From positions 49,853 to 113,852 of the forward strand of contig NW_023501126.1 in assembly GCF_014066305.1 (NCBI RefSeq): DNA of 64,000 nt. The letters are read 5' to 3'. The notes beneath the pieces were generated by a model. It worked only from the letters and a program-made list of their open reading frames with translations, made no database searches and was not told the origin of the DNA. The translations under genes were made by a program, and so were the position numbers. This DNA is from Letharia columbiana. Its lineage: Eukaryota; Ascomycota; Lecanoromycetes; Lecanorales; Parmeliaceae. Shown piece after piece: positions 1 through 10,672 of this stretch (within the stretch, counting starts at the first letter, position 1; the number at the start of each line of letters is the position of its first letter).

Positions 1-35
1 GCGGTAGTTACTGACATGTGATTGTGACTGCTTAG

Positions 36-2570
36 ATACTCCCATTTGATTACCCGACGACTGCGCGAACTCAATGTCTATTCTGAATTACTGCCCTGCA
101 CGGCCAAGGTACTCGAACTCTCGTGGAAACCAAAGGGTGGGTCTAATCCCTTGAATTATTCTGTACTCGCTTTGAACTTAAGGGCAACAGGAATCATCCT
201 CTCTGGTGGACCGTATGCGATCTATGAAAAAGGTGCTCCAACCGTTGATCCAGCTGTTTTCGAACTCGACGTTCCGATCCTCGGCATCTGCTACGGCCTT
301 CAAGCAATCGCCTGGCATTTCGCAGGGAATGTTGTGGCAGGAGAGAAGCGTGAGTACGGACATGCAAAGCTTGATGTCAAGCAGCATGAAGGAGTAGCAG
401 TCCATGTCGATCGCCTGTTTTCAGGGCTCGGAAGCGAGCTAGAGGTTTGGATGAGTCACGGCAAGTCAGACTCCGGGGATTCTGCCACTCATCTCAGCTC
501 ATAAATTTAAAGGCGACAAGCTCTCACATCTCCCCCAATCGTTCTTGACGATTGCCACAACATTTAATGCCCCGTTTGCCGGTATAGCACACGAGACAAA
601 GCCCTATTTCGGTATACAGTTCCACCCAGAGGTCACCCACACTCCTCGAGGGACGGAGCTACTCAGGAACTTTGCCGTGAACATATGCGAGGCCAGGCAG
701 CATTGGACGATGGATGAGTTTGTGGGAAAGGAGATTGCAAGGATACGGGATTTGGTTGGGAAAAAGGGCCAAGTCATCGGTACGTCTCCACGACATATGC
801 AAGGACTTCACGGTGCTGATATGTGCCAGGCGCCGTATCTGGGGGAGTTGATTCCACTGTGGCTGCAAAGATCACACATGAAGCAATTGGCGATAGGTTT
901 CATGCGGTTTTAGTATGTGAATTGAGTGGAAATACAAATGCTGCACGCTGACAAGGCTCCCTCAAAGGTGAACAACGGGCTCCTACGACATAACGAAGTG
1001 GAGGAAGTACAAAAAACGCTTACAGAATCACTTGGTATACAACTGACAGTGGTGGATGCAAGCCAGCGCTTTCTGGATCAATTAATTGGTGTAGTTGACC
1101 CAGAGCAGAAGCGGAAAATAATCGGAAGAAAGTAAGGGACTTGTTTTAGGAGTGGAAGAATTCCCGAGACCTGTTTCACCACTCTTACATCGTCCCAAAA
1201 GAGACATTCTGACTCCGAAATCATTTAGTTTCATCGAAGTCTTCCAGGAAACGGCTAAGAAGATGGAAGAAGAAGCCAAAAACTCGTCCAAAGCCGGCGA
1301 CATCGAATGGCTGCTACAAGGAACTCTGTATCCTGACGTAATTGAAAGCATAGCATTTCGAGGTGATAAGCTCTCATAAGCTGTTAATGATACGGTTCTT
1401 TGGGCTGGCACGCGCTTTCGAATAACCCAAGCACCTCAATTTGGGATACCTGCGACCTGCTAATACCTATCTAGGCCCGTCTCAAACCATAAAAACACAC
1501 CATAATGTGGGCGGTAAGAGAGTCGTTTGAGGTTACTGGGGGACCTCAACTGACTTTGAAAGGTTTACCTGCGGTAATGGGTCTCAAACTTATCGAGCCT
1601 TTAAGGGAGTGCTTCAAGGATGAGGGTAACAATCTCTCGCCTTGCTTCGGTGGCAGTCAGGCTAAAGTCCGAACCAGTACGAGAGTTGGGGATGAAACTC
1701 GGTATACCAGAAAATCTTGTCTGGCGGCATCCATTTCCAGTAAGACATTTTCTCATATCAAATACTCCCCTTTTAATCATGTTTTGGGAGCCGGAGATCT
1801 TTTCTGCATCCTAAGACATGTGTTCTGAATCTAAAACCATCTTAAAGGAGAACTACTGACTCCTGATTCATTCAGGGCCCTGGACTTGGCGTTAGGTTTG
1901 TGCAGAGCAAGAAGACCACGAAATGAACCCTTTTAACCTTTATTCAGGGTTATTGGGGAAGTCACAGAAAGCCAGTTACGGATCGTTAGGCAGGCCGACA
2001 AGATTTTCCTCGACGCCATTCAAAATGCAGGCTTGTACACCAGCATTTCCCAGGCTTTTGCCGCGATTCTGGGTGGAGTAAGAGCGGTTGGAGTTGTAGG
2101 TGACCAGAGGTAAGTCTTGCAACTCCGGTTGCTGCACCGAAATGGCTGTACTGAATCCGAAATCTGCGTAGATCATATGAGCAATGCATAGTTCTGCGGG
2201 CTGTTGTTTCCAAAGACTTCATGACGGCAGAGGCGTACTGCTTTCCAATGGATTTTGTAAGGGACGTGGTACGTTCTGTTTTCTGTTGAAATCTTTCTTA
2301 TCCTGACCTAATTTTGAGTCGTGAGACATGTCTTGGGAGTTCTTGCTCCTCAGACGTGTGTCGGAGCTCACTTATCTTCATTAAAAGAGAGATACTGACT
2401 ACGAAATTGTTAAGGCAACGACAATATGCAACGAAGTGAGGGGTGTGTCCAGGGTTTTCTACGATGGCGAGTTATAATTCATGCTCAGAAATCCGGAAAC
2501 ACAGGGACGACCAGCACTAATCTGGCTTGCAGCAACCTCGAAGCCCCCTGGAACCATAGAGTTGGAGTAG
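36..2570 (+). CDS. GMP synthase (glutamine-hydrolysing), 5'-partial, intron-rich paralogue
   Basis: Converts XMP, glutamine and ATP to GMP in the cytosol. Bases 1-35 look like the end of an intron; the first visible exon starts at 36. I read 14 exons: 36-136, 191-460, 513-779, 830-912, 968-1131, 1229-1362, 1475-1513, 1563-1625, 1678-1739, 1876-1895, 1948-2109, 2172-2268, 2415-2466 and 2533-2570. All phases agree and no stop occurs before TAG at 2568-2570. Visible parts are the GATase core (GICYGLQ, then [10 protein letters not shown]), the PP-loop [28 protein letters not shown], and the dimerisation tail ending [10 protein letters not shown]. Two introns (461-512 and 2467-2532) appear to use GC donors, and one exon is only 20 nt. 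The protein departs from typical fungal GMP synthases, for example VNNGLLR where VDNG or VDTG is usual. It is probably a functional second copy, though a housekeeping copy cannot be excluded. Confidence 0.9.
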
Positions 2571-3300
2571 CTATCTGCGGGAAACACGGCCTTGATCCAG
2601 CCTGAGATCGTCCAGAATTGAGCCTAGGAAGTCGCCATGAAAGGCTCTATCGTTTCCAAATCTTGGAACATGAAAAAGTTGAGCATATCTGCTGGCTCAT
2701 CGATATGGGAGCCCGTCTTTGGATTTGCATGCGGAAGCCTTTTCTTGTCTCGTGCCTTTCGCGCATCTCGGCGGCGGTAGAAGCTTTTCAAAAAAACTTC
2801 CTAAGTCTTGCGCGTCCATTACATAGCACTCGTGAGATGATCGCAGCAGTATTTGGTCCCAATCTATGGGGCCTCGGAACAGCCATATCGGGCACATTCG
2901 GTCAATCGAGATACGTTCTCGGGGAATATTCCCCCTTTCTTTAGCTCGCCTCATTTCTTGATAAGTGCGCTGCACCGCCAACAGCGATCATCGAGACGCA
3001 GCTGCCGCTCAAGACACCCATCGGCCCCCGTTCTAGTACATCTGATGATTCTCGCCGTCTCCAGAGACAAAGGCTCCTCTGAGAAGCCCTTGAACCTGAC
3101 AAGACTTCAGCGAACCTGATCCATAGCATACTTTAGGTGCTAGAGCTATATTGCGAGCTAAAGTAGGATGGATCGTTTAGTCCCCGTTGATTCAGACCTC
3201 ACATCAGCAACTTTACTACCCGAGATTTAGGGATCTCTTACCCATAAGTTTGGCACTATATTCTTTAATATATAGGGCGGGCCTCAGTGCTAAATCCACA
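2571..3300. other. Spacer with unidentified coding-like fragment on the minus strand
   Basis: Between the GMP synthase stop and the acidic tail of the zinc-finger gene there is no gene I recognise. The minus strand from about 2981 to 2697 reads as a 94-codon open frame with ordinary codon composition (MRRAKERGNIPRE, then IDWDQILLRSSHECYVMDAQ). A neighbouring frame at 3129-2941 could be an upstream part. I found no convincing start or domain, so this may be a relic. From about 3180 to 3300 the sequence turns AT-rich and noncoding. Confidence 0.3.
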
Positions 3301-4650
3301 CTAAAGAATCTCGTCAGTCGATGTGATTTTTGACGCCAGAAAGTCCGACCGAGTTTTTCCTACCGAGATTGTGCAGTCAATTATCGTTCGAATACTAAGG
3401 TTGTCTTTGACGGTCGAAACAGCTTCCTCTCCTGATTCATACTCGCCCTCTTCTTCTTCAAATTCGTCCTCTTCCTCCTCATGTTCGATGTCATCGTCCA
3501 GCGCCGCTTCATCCTGACAATACGCGGTTCCGGCTGAATTGATTTCTGAAATGTCCACTCCATCCTGCATGAAACGTTCGACTTGACGTTCGTTCCCTGT
3601 TATAGCATCGTTCTCTTGGCTTTCTCGGATTTTGGTTCTTTAATGGCCGTGATAGTCAGCGTTGACTAATGAAGAGGCAACAGCTTCAACATTTTCCATC
3701 GTCGATTTGACACCGTGAAATGTGGATAAATGAAGTCGCATATGCGTCCGTGAGTGGATGAGAATCCCGCAGTCTGGAACGGGACAAGAAAGCTCAACAT
3801 GGTGAGTGGAGATATGATAGTTGTGACCATTCACATTGTACAGCACATCCAAATTTTTACAACCAGTAAGAACGCACTTGATGGTCTTCGGACCATTGGA
3901 GTTCCCGTTGTGGTCGCCAGCTTGCCCTGGCGTGTAGCGACGTGGGCTATCTGTGCAGTCGAAGTGGGGACATGGAATTGCGTTGGACTCGTTGCGCACT
4001 TCATATACAGAACATGTTGTTCCAGATCCATTGCGGATTTCTTGGAGTTGCAGCCTGGGAGTGGGCAACGGACCTTATCAAATAATTCCCAACCTAGAAT
4101 CCTGACGGAACAGCCCATGCGTTTCAACATGCCTGAGAAGACTATCTGCACGGATGCTGTTAGGTTTGTGAAATCAACATTTCATGATTGGGCAATGAGT
4201 CTCCCCTACTGTCCAAATTCTAGGCTGATTTCGAGAAGCCTCAATCCATAACCTCTTGGAGGTCCGCGGGGCCTCATCGATGACAATCTCGAGATTGGTT
4301 CTGGAGGGTAAGTCTCTTTGCCACTTTTCTTGTTTACTGGAATAAAGCCGAGGATTAGCGTTGCCATCAGGAACGGGAGACAGGAACATACGGCTGGAAA
4401 GAACAAAGTCTTTGAAGTTTTAGACAACGAGCACACCTTTTCTATCCTCCCAGAGGGCCGCACCACACACTCGCGATCCCTAGAAACACAGTGTTCACAT
4501 CGCGCACCATCATGGTGCTGAATGCTCTTTGGATCCGTCCAGACGCCAAGAGCGCTCTTGTCACGACTTTCGTTATCGTGTAAGGACTTGACCCAAGCAG
4601 GCCAATCTTCCCGCATCACTTCGATCCAAGGGCACTTGAAAATAGTCAGC
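3301..4650 (-). pseudogene. C2H2 zinc-finger protein, decayed
   Basis: Read on the minus strand. The N-terminal part has a Cys-rich segment (CEHC-x6-C, about 4515-4480) after EDWPAWVKSLHDNES. Several C2H2-type fingers follow: a finger ending IRADSLLRHVETH (about 4160-4120), RCPLPGCNSKK (about 4070), IPCPHFDC (about 3975), IKCVLTGC (about 3880) and SCPVPDCGILIHSRTH (about 3790-3740). The last frame stops at TAA (3640-3642), but the same frame continues open for another 113 codons through a strongly acidic stretch (EEEEDEFEEEEGEYE) to 3301, so the TAA looks like a CAA-to-TAA change. The fingers also lie in different frames with no clear intron between all of them. A nuclear DNA-binding role would be expected for an intact version. 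I consider it a pseudogene, but one or two missed introns could rescue part of it. Confidence 0.5.
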
Positions 4651-4824
4651 ACACGTAAAAAAAGGACCGGTCTTAAGACATACTGCAGTTTGATTTTGCT
4701 TGCGGAGGATGCTACCGAGAACACCGAGTTAGCTATCACCTCGAACTGCAGATATTTTGGCAAGTCGACTCACAGCCATCACAATGACAAACACCACAAA
4801 TGTCAATTGTGTTTGGGTTTTGGC

Positions 4825-4925
4825 AAAGTTTGGAGTGTTGGTGGAAGAGGAGTGGGCTTCACAAAGTGTGGAGTGTCAGTGGAAGAGAAGTGGGCTTCAT
4901 CAAGGTTGGAGTGTCGATGGAAGAA
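4825..4925. repeat. 38-bp tandem repeat, about 2.6 copies
   Basis: Units begin at 4825, 4863 and 4901, each containing TGGAGTGT followed by GGAAGAG/GGAAGA and GTGGGCTTCA. Copies one and two differ at a few positions and the third is truncated. The array lies just upstream (on the minus strand) of the decayed zinc-finger gene. Confidence 0.8.
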
Positions 4926-5239
4926 TATCCTTACCGACCGCTATCCCGTATGCGAGAATACATGAGCGAAAACATTTGTGACCGCGAGCGAAGATCTCCC
5001 AACTTCTCGTTGTAGCAATTTTGTGATAGACGTGTAGCTCGCTACTCTCTTCTCACATCTTGATTCATTCATGTCATCTGCCCAGCTCTCTTCTGGCGAG
5101 CAAGCGCCCTGGCCGTCCGTCAACGTATCCCAGCTTATGAGCTTGCTCTTACCTCATAGAGTTCAAGTGTTTTATTGGAACACCATTCGGGGTTCTGAAC
5201 CCTTACTACAGTTCTCTAAAAGAGACAGATACCACATGC

Positions 5240-7665
5240 CTAAACATTCAAATCCACCCTTCCCCCTTTCCGAATCACATCCTCGTACTTCGCCAACGCG
5301 CTCTCAACTTCGCCACCAGGCCCTGTGAATTTATCCACTTGCTGCGGTGCCCTACCGTAGAAACTCTTGGGTTCAAGCAATTGATCCAGCTGTCCAATGA
5401 TCGGCTTGAAGAACTCTTGTTTTCGGATACGGTCGAGTAGGTCGTTGTCCTTGCCTTCCATTTTGACGGCCGCGGCAGCTTGGTGGGAGAGGACGCGGAT
5501 TTCTTCGTGGGCTTCTTGCCGGGAGACGCCGACTTCGGAGAGGGCCATGATGATGTTTTCGCTGCGGAAGGGGTCAGTGCTGAGAATTCTGGGGTGCGGG
5601 TTGGGGAAACTGGACGCACGTAGCCATGAAGGGAAGTTCTTGGGCTATTCGCCTCTCGATGACGGCTGGGTACACGACAAGACCGGACATTACCTACAAT
5701 GATTAGCATATGTCGCTCTTAGGTATGCGTGCTACTACATTACATACATTGTCCAAAAGTAGCATCAACGCATCAGCGCAAAGGAATGATTCCGGAATGC
5801 TAATTCTTCGGATTGCACTATCATCTGTAGTAGACCTTGTCAGATTCCGAAAGCCCTCATCCTATCCCCTGGCAGGGTGTGCAATCCAGGGATTCAGTCC
5901 TGCGCTCTATGCCAAAGAGTAGGAATGGACCCCTGAAATGTACACCGAAACTTAATGAGTCATACACCTGAAATGTACACCCTACCAGCGGATGGAATAA
6001 TCGACTGGTCACTTACCTAGCGTTCGTTCGAACCACTGATGAGCATACGTAGCCATAGCGTCCATTGGCAGGTTCTGCAGCTTCCGTCCGAGCGCGCATC
6101 CTCGCTCGGAGCGCATGGGATTTCTTTTGAACGCCATTGCGGAACTTCCGATTTGATCTGTTTCGAACGGTTCTTCGATTTCTTTCATCATTGCGGAATG
6201 GCGGATGTCTGTGAAAATGCGCTCGCACTGGTGGTTTTCTGGGTCAGTGGTTGCAACACAAGACATGGATCAGAAAGCGGTATGGACTGGACAAATTGCT
6301 CACTGTCGCGCCGAACGAGCCAAGAGAGTTGCAGACGTCGAGATCGATCTTGCGAGAGTACGTCTGAGAGCTGATGGTGAAGACTGATTCGAAACCCGCC
6401 TTCTTCGTAACAAGCTCGTCGAGCTCCTCTACTTTAGAATGGTCTCCTCTGAACAGAGAAAGGAAAGTGCCTTGCGTGCCAGTAGCCCTGGAGATGCATT
6501 AGCGAACTTGGGGAGCTGATTGCACCGCGAAATCTACCCTTTGACGCCTCGGAAGCGAAGATCTGACCTAGAACGCTCAATGTTCCTTAAATCCATTAAA
6601 AGATCTTGAATCCAGAGACATGTTCTCTTTCCCTATAATGATTTCGGAGTCAGCATTACTTCTTCAAGACAAGAACCCGAACATTGACACAGGCGGAAGG
6701 GGTATCAAGCGTCCTTTACTCCCGAACCATGTCTTTGAAACCAGATAATGGTTCGGAACAGGAGGCAAAAGCATCCTGCTCCTGGATCATGTCTCGCAAC
6801 TCCAATAATGGTCTGGAATAGGAGGGTTTTGTTCGGAAAAGATACATACCACGGTGGTCAATGCTGCCGGCTGGCCGTGGGTGTATCCAAGGCATGCTTG
6901 GTCTCGATATTTGCGGGCGAAGTCTGACAGCTTCTTTATTACTGTGGCAAGCTTTGGTAAGAGAAGGTCGAGTCCATCTCTCAGGAAAATGAGATCGGCG
7001 TTGTCTGTTACGTAGCTGTCTTTGGTTAGGATCCGTTCAATCTTCATAGAATGCAAGGCGGACCAAGATGTGGCTCCCAGATGAATGATGCCTGCAGCAC
7101 TAGGCGCGGCCAACCCGAAGCCATGAACGTGGGCCATCACCTACAGATCGGTTAGATGAATAGATATGTTATTCGAGGCATCCTACGTCGTGTCGCCTCC
7201 TCTTCTCTTCCACCTCTATCAGCGCGAATTCTTCGTCTCTGATAATTATATGAGATTGCATTTCGGCCAAGGCCTGATCTGAAATGCCTGCTAGCCCAAG
7301 CTCTTTCTCTGCTTCCGCTAGCCAAGTCTATCTTTTGATTAATTTTGAGGAAGCAAGCATCCTGAGACGTGCTGAAAAGGTGGAGTCAGACGAACCCAAA
7401 GTCGTCTCCATGTTGAGAAGCGGTTCCGAGGGGAGAAGAGCTGCTTCATCTCCTCTGGCACGATTGGGGGTCAGCGTTGCTTTTCTATGGTAGACTGATA
7501 TGATGCTTGCAAGACAGGTCCCGGGAGTTAGAAATGCTCATTTTGCTCCCGAAACATGTCTTGCGACCCACTTCAGTACCAAATAGGAAAGATCATTCTC
7601 GGTACCTACGTACCGGTACAGTATCGCGAGTTGAATGGAGTTTGATACTCATTGTTGGAAGCCAT
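5240..7665 (-). CDS. Adenylosuccinate lyase (485 aa, 11 exons)
   Basis: Cleaves SAICAR to AICAR and adenylosuccinate to AMP, releasing fumarate. Exons on the minus strand: 7665-7614, 7454-7396, 7327-7187, 7140-7064, 7015-6850, 6632-6538, 6487-6304, 6227-6017, 5824-5748, 5693-5620 and 5561-5240, totalling 1,458 nt with all phases consistent and TAA at the end. The start ATG at 7665 gives [15 protein letters not shown], which aligns with the usual N-terminus. Landmarks are [18 protein letters not shown] (catalytic His region), KGATGTQGT, the signature loop [15 protein letters not shown] and the C-terminal [15 protein letters not shown]. The length is normal for the family. Introns of 192 and 217 bp are longer than the rest. 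It converges with the GMP synthase gene; the pair covers both branches from IMP. The gene appears intact, although it lies directly beside heavily mutated AT-rich DNA. Confidence 0.93.
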
Positions 7666-7959
7666 ACTGCATTAAAGTCGAAGAAAAAGACCCTTGCGAG
7701 AAGTCGATTTTGAAAAACCAGACAATAACCTGATTTTATGTGCAGTTGAGATGATTGATGTCTTTCTACAATTATATTTTTCTCAGATGAAAGTATCACC
7801 TTGCTATTTGTAGTGGAAATTTTTTGGTCCCGGAATTTGTTTTTGTCCAGCTTCTTTCGCGGAGCTTAGAATGTGCGGGAATGCGGGACCAATCAAATTT
7901 CACGAATTAGCGTGTGCAGAAAACGTTGGAATACTTGGCACTGAGATTCTCACACACAC
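7666..7959 (-). promoter_or_regulatory. Upstream region of adenylosuccinate lyase
   Basis: About 300 bp of normal-composition DNA between the lyase ATG and the sudden start of AT-rich sequence near 7960. It contains a CCAAT pentamer at 7889-7893 (ATTGG on the gene's strand), about 225 bp upstream of the start codon, the usual binding motif of the fungal CCAAT complex. No other site is clear. Confidence 0.4.
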
Positions 7960-9364
7960 CCCACTAAAAGTAGTATTGAGTAGATGAATCTTCTTCCATA
8001 TTATATTCTACCACCTTCCTTATTATATTTAAAAGCTCTTATATATCTCACTTAGTCGATTCTTAGTATTTTACTTTAATATTTCGAAATATCTTCTAAT
8101 CGACGTAGTTAGGATTTTTCTTTTTTATTAATCTTCCCTTCGACTAGATAGTCTAAGAGATCTAAGAAGATATTCTCTTATATCTAAGCGATTATTAAGA
8201 ATAGCTAATTAGATCTTAGTAATAATTAGCTAAATATAATTACCCTCGCTTTTAAACTTAAAGACTCTTATATTAAAGTCGTTTATAAATATATAATTTT
8301 AAAAAATATATAAGCTTAATAGATTATAATAATAAATAGAGTTAAAATTTAGTAATAACGATAGAAGAAAGAATAGAAGGCGAAGATAGTTAAATACGAT
8401 AAAGAGAAGGCTAGACGTCGTCTTACTAAAGAGCGCCGATTAAGAATTATTTAAAACGAGCCGATTACTTTAAATATAGAGAAATTAAAAATAAAGAAAT
8501 AGACTAATAACCTATTTTTAAATCTATTAGCTACTCTACGAGTTAATAAGCGTTTAAAATAATCTATAAACCTCGAAGTTTAAAGACTTAACGTATTTAG
8601 TATATTATTATTTAAATAAATACTTATTAAGATAATTAAGAAAAGAGATAGTTACTTTAAGAGCTGAAAACTCGTTAACTATATAATTAATATACGTTCT
8701 ATTTATAATAGAGTTATATAAATCTTATAATTAATTAATAATCTTTCCGAGGCTAAATAAAATAAAACTATTAAAGTTATTACTTAGAAAGTCGATAATT
8801 AAAAGCCTAAATTAATCGTAAAGATCGAGATCTCAGCTAAGGTTAATAAGTCTTTATAAAAATCTACGTTTATATCTATATTAATAAAAGAATTTATATT
8901 AATTAATAGACTTATTTAAATAAATAAACTACTAGATAGAGTAAGAATTAAAGCGAATATACTTTAGACTACTAATAACTTCGATAAAGAGCTACTTAAC
9001 TATTAATAATATTATAATACTCGCTATAGAAATAAGAATAACTAATACTTCGTCGATTACTCTAATAAGTATTATAATATAAATTATACTTAATAGTCTT
9101 TTTAAAGTAAGACTATAGTAAATAATAAATCGAATATATTAATCTATTAGTCTTTTATTAGATTATATAATTTCTAAGTTTATAATTAAAACGCTATAAA
9201 TATAGACTCGCGAAAGTCTCTTTAGAAGATTAAAAGAGAGAAGGCTAAGAGCGAAAGAGAAGAAGCTATCGACTTTATAGTAAGATATATAATCTTTAAT
9301 AAGTAGTAGCTAAAAATACGATTAGCTGAATCTATAACGGATTCTATAAAATAAATAGCCTTAT
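7960..9364. repeat. RIP-type AT-rich DNA
   Basis: Composition changes abruptly near 7960 to TA-rich sequence full of stop codons in all frames, as expected after repeat-induced C-to-T changes. Traces of a basic coding sequence (runs of AGA/CGA around 8360-8440) suggest a dead mobile element, but I could not assign it. Confidence 0.6.
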
Positions 9365-9506
9365 TGTTAAGGAATCATTATGGTTTGACTCATATATGTG
9401 TGTGGTGTAAAAGATGTTGATTAATCTATGTGGTCTGCAGGTAGATATGTGCGGTGCCAAGCCTACGCTAGTGGCCCTATGAGTATCCCTGAGGCATCTC
9501 ATGACA
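9365..9506 (-). repeat. LTR of the TRIM-like element (3' copy on the minus strand)
   Basis: 142 bp, TG...CA ends, nearly identical to 10531-10672. It differs at the GGTAGATA/GGCAGATA position and at two sites near the right end (ATCCCTG versus GTCCCTA). Confidence 0.88.
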
Positions 9507-9691
9507 ATTGCCCACAAAAAACAGAGAAATGCCATGTCCTCATGGCAAGAAGTATGCATGCATAAATGAGTTTTCGAAATGCTGGAAAGGAATAAAGACA
9601 CCAGGCCGATTAGTGGTATGAATCCCACGAGTTCTCCTACCGCAGTGAAACCATTCGAATGATGAAATGATGAGCAAGACATCGGACGGTT

Positions 9692-10318
9692 TCAATTCGT
9701 CCAAATATGCATCGTCCGATAGGTGACCCTTGCCTGCAGAGGTCCAATTGGCTGCGATCGACGTAGTAGGTCCTTCTCTTGTGTGCTCATTGCAGTGATG
9801 TACCACAATGTGATATTGTCTAGGCATGCAGAGATAGCAGGCCAAATCGTAGTGTCGTTCTCCGCCTGCTGAGTGGTAATTTGATGTGGAACCGTGGAGA
9901 GTATATGACGTGGGATTATGGAGAGCTGAGCCGTGTTCTTGCTGATGGTGGCCTTGTTGTCGCTTGCTTTCTCCGCAGTGTTCTCCGCAGTGTTCTCCGC
10001 ATTTGCCTGTTGTAGTGACTCCTCCTCTTGTTCAACTGAGTGCTCTGGCTGAGTGGCTGACTGAGTGGCTGGCTGAGTGGCTGGCTGAGTGGCTAGCTGA
10101 GTGACTGACTGAGTAGGTGACTGAGGGGCTAGCTGAGTTGGCTGAGTGGCTGGCTGAGTAGGCCTAGATCGAGCTTCCCATTGGGCCATCTTATCGTCAA
10201 AGGATAGTAGATCGAATGCTTCAAGTGCTTGTAGCTCCGTAGGAGTCATGCGGGATTTGATTATTGCTATCATCTGATCAAGCCTCGCAAGTGATTGGTC
10301 GAAGGTATTTGAAGCCAT
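9692..10318 (-). CDS. Gag-like protein of the TRIM-like element (208 aa)
   Basis: Open from ATG at 10318, shortly after the primer-binding-like site. The first 50 residues (MASNTFDQSLARLDQM, then MTPTELQALEAFD) look like a compact helical domain. Next comes a Thr/Gln/Pro repeat (ATQPATQPATQ and variants, about residues 55-90) and an acidic Gln-rich piece (EQEEESLQQANAENTAENTAEK). It ends without any zinc knuckle. The segment from EEESLQQ to about PHQITTQQAEN is the unit amplified at 24.6-26.1 kb. I call it gag-like from its position and composition only; no database family is recognised. Confidence 0.55.
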   Translation of the reverse strand: MASNTFDQSLARLDQMIAIIKSRMTPTELQALEAFDLLSFDDKMAQWEARSRPTQPATQPTQLAPQSPTQSVTQLATQPATQPATQSATQPEHSVEQEEESLQQANAENTAENTAEKASDNKATISKNTAQLSIIPRHILSTVPHQITTQQAENDTTIWPAISACLDNITLWYITAMSTQEKDLLRRSQPIGPLQARVTYRTMHIWTN

Positions 10319-10530
10319 GGTGTATCGACAGGCCTAGTGAAAGGATCGATGGGACGGTGTTAAAAGATACTCGATGACAGCGAGTGTGTTGAAGGATCGG
10401 CTTAGAGCGTTATACTATTAGGTGTTGATGTGGGCTTTGCGTAAACGTGTGGTGTAGACGTGGCTCGTAAAGAGACGTCTAGTACATCATAGGATCAAGT
10501 GGAATTAGATCTTAAGGTGTTGCTACCAAT

Positions 10531-10672
10531 TGTTAAGGAATCATTATGGTTTGACTCATATATGTGTGTGGTGTAAAAGATGTTGATTAATCTATGTGGT
10601 CTGCAGGCAGATATGTGCGGTGCCAAGCCTACGCTAGTGGCCCTATGAGTGTCCCTAAGGCATCTCATGACA
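10531..10672 (-). repeat. LTR of the TRIM-like element (5' copy on the minus strand)
   Basis: 142-bp partner of 9365-9506, followed at 10673-10677 by the CTTAT target duplication. Confidence 0.88.

Larger units (their letters stand above)
9365..10672 (-). mobile_element. Miniature LTR retrotransposon (TRIM-like), complete with target duplication
   Basis: Two direct repeats, 9365-9506 and 10531-10672, are both 142 bp, start TG and end CA, and differ at only about three positions. They are flanked by the same 5 bases, CTTAT (9360-9364 and 10673-10677), a typical integrase-made target duplication. On the minus strand the upstream LTR is followed after two bases by TGGTAGCAACACC (10528-10516), a primer-binding-site-like sequence starting with TGG. 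The internal 1,024 bp holds a gag-like frame but no protease, reverse transcriptase or integrase, so the element would need help in trans. It sits inside RIP-mutated DNA yet is itself unmutated, so it probably inserted later. The superfamily is uncertain; the TGGTA primer site is reminiscent of Ty1/copia elements. Confidence 0.88.

Noticed and set aside
46..913. First impression that the GMP synthase is a pseudogene cut into many pieces
   Set aside because: All breaks coincide with introns having proper ends; exon phases agree over 14 exons to the normal C-terminus.
6787..7140. Apparent extra residues after LGATS and after LTTV in adenylosuccinate lyase
   Set aside because: They are intron translations: splicing 7016-7063 and 6633-6849 restores the family sequence.
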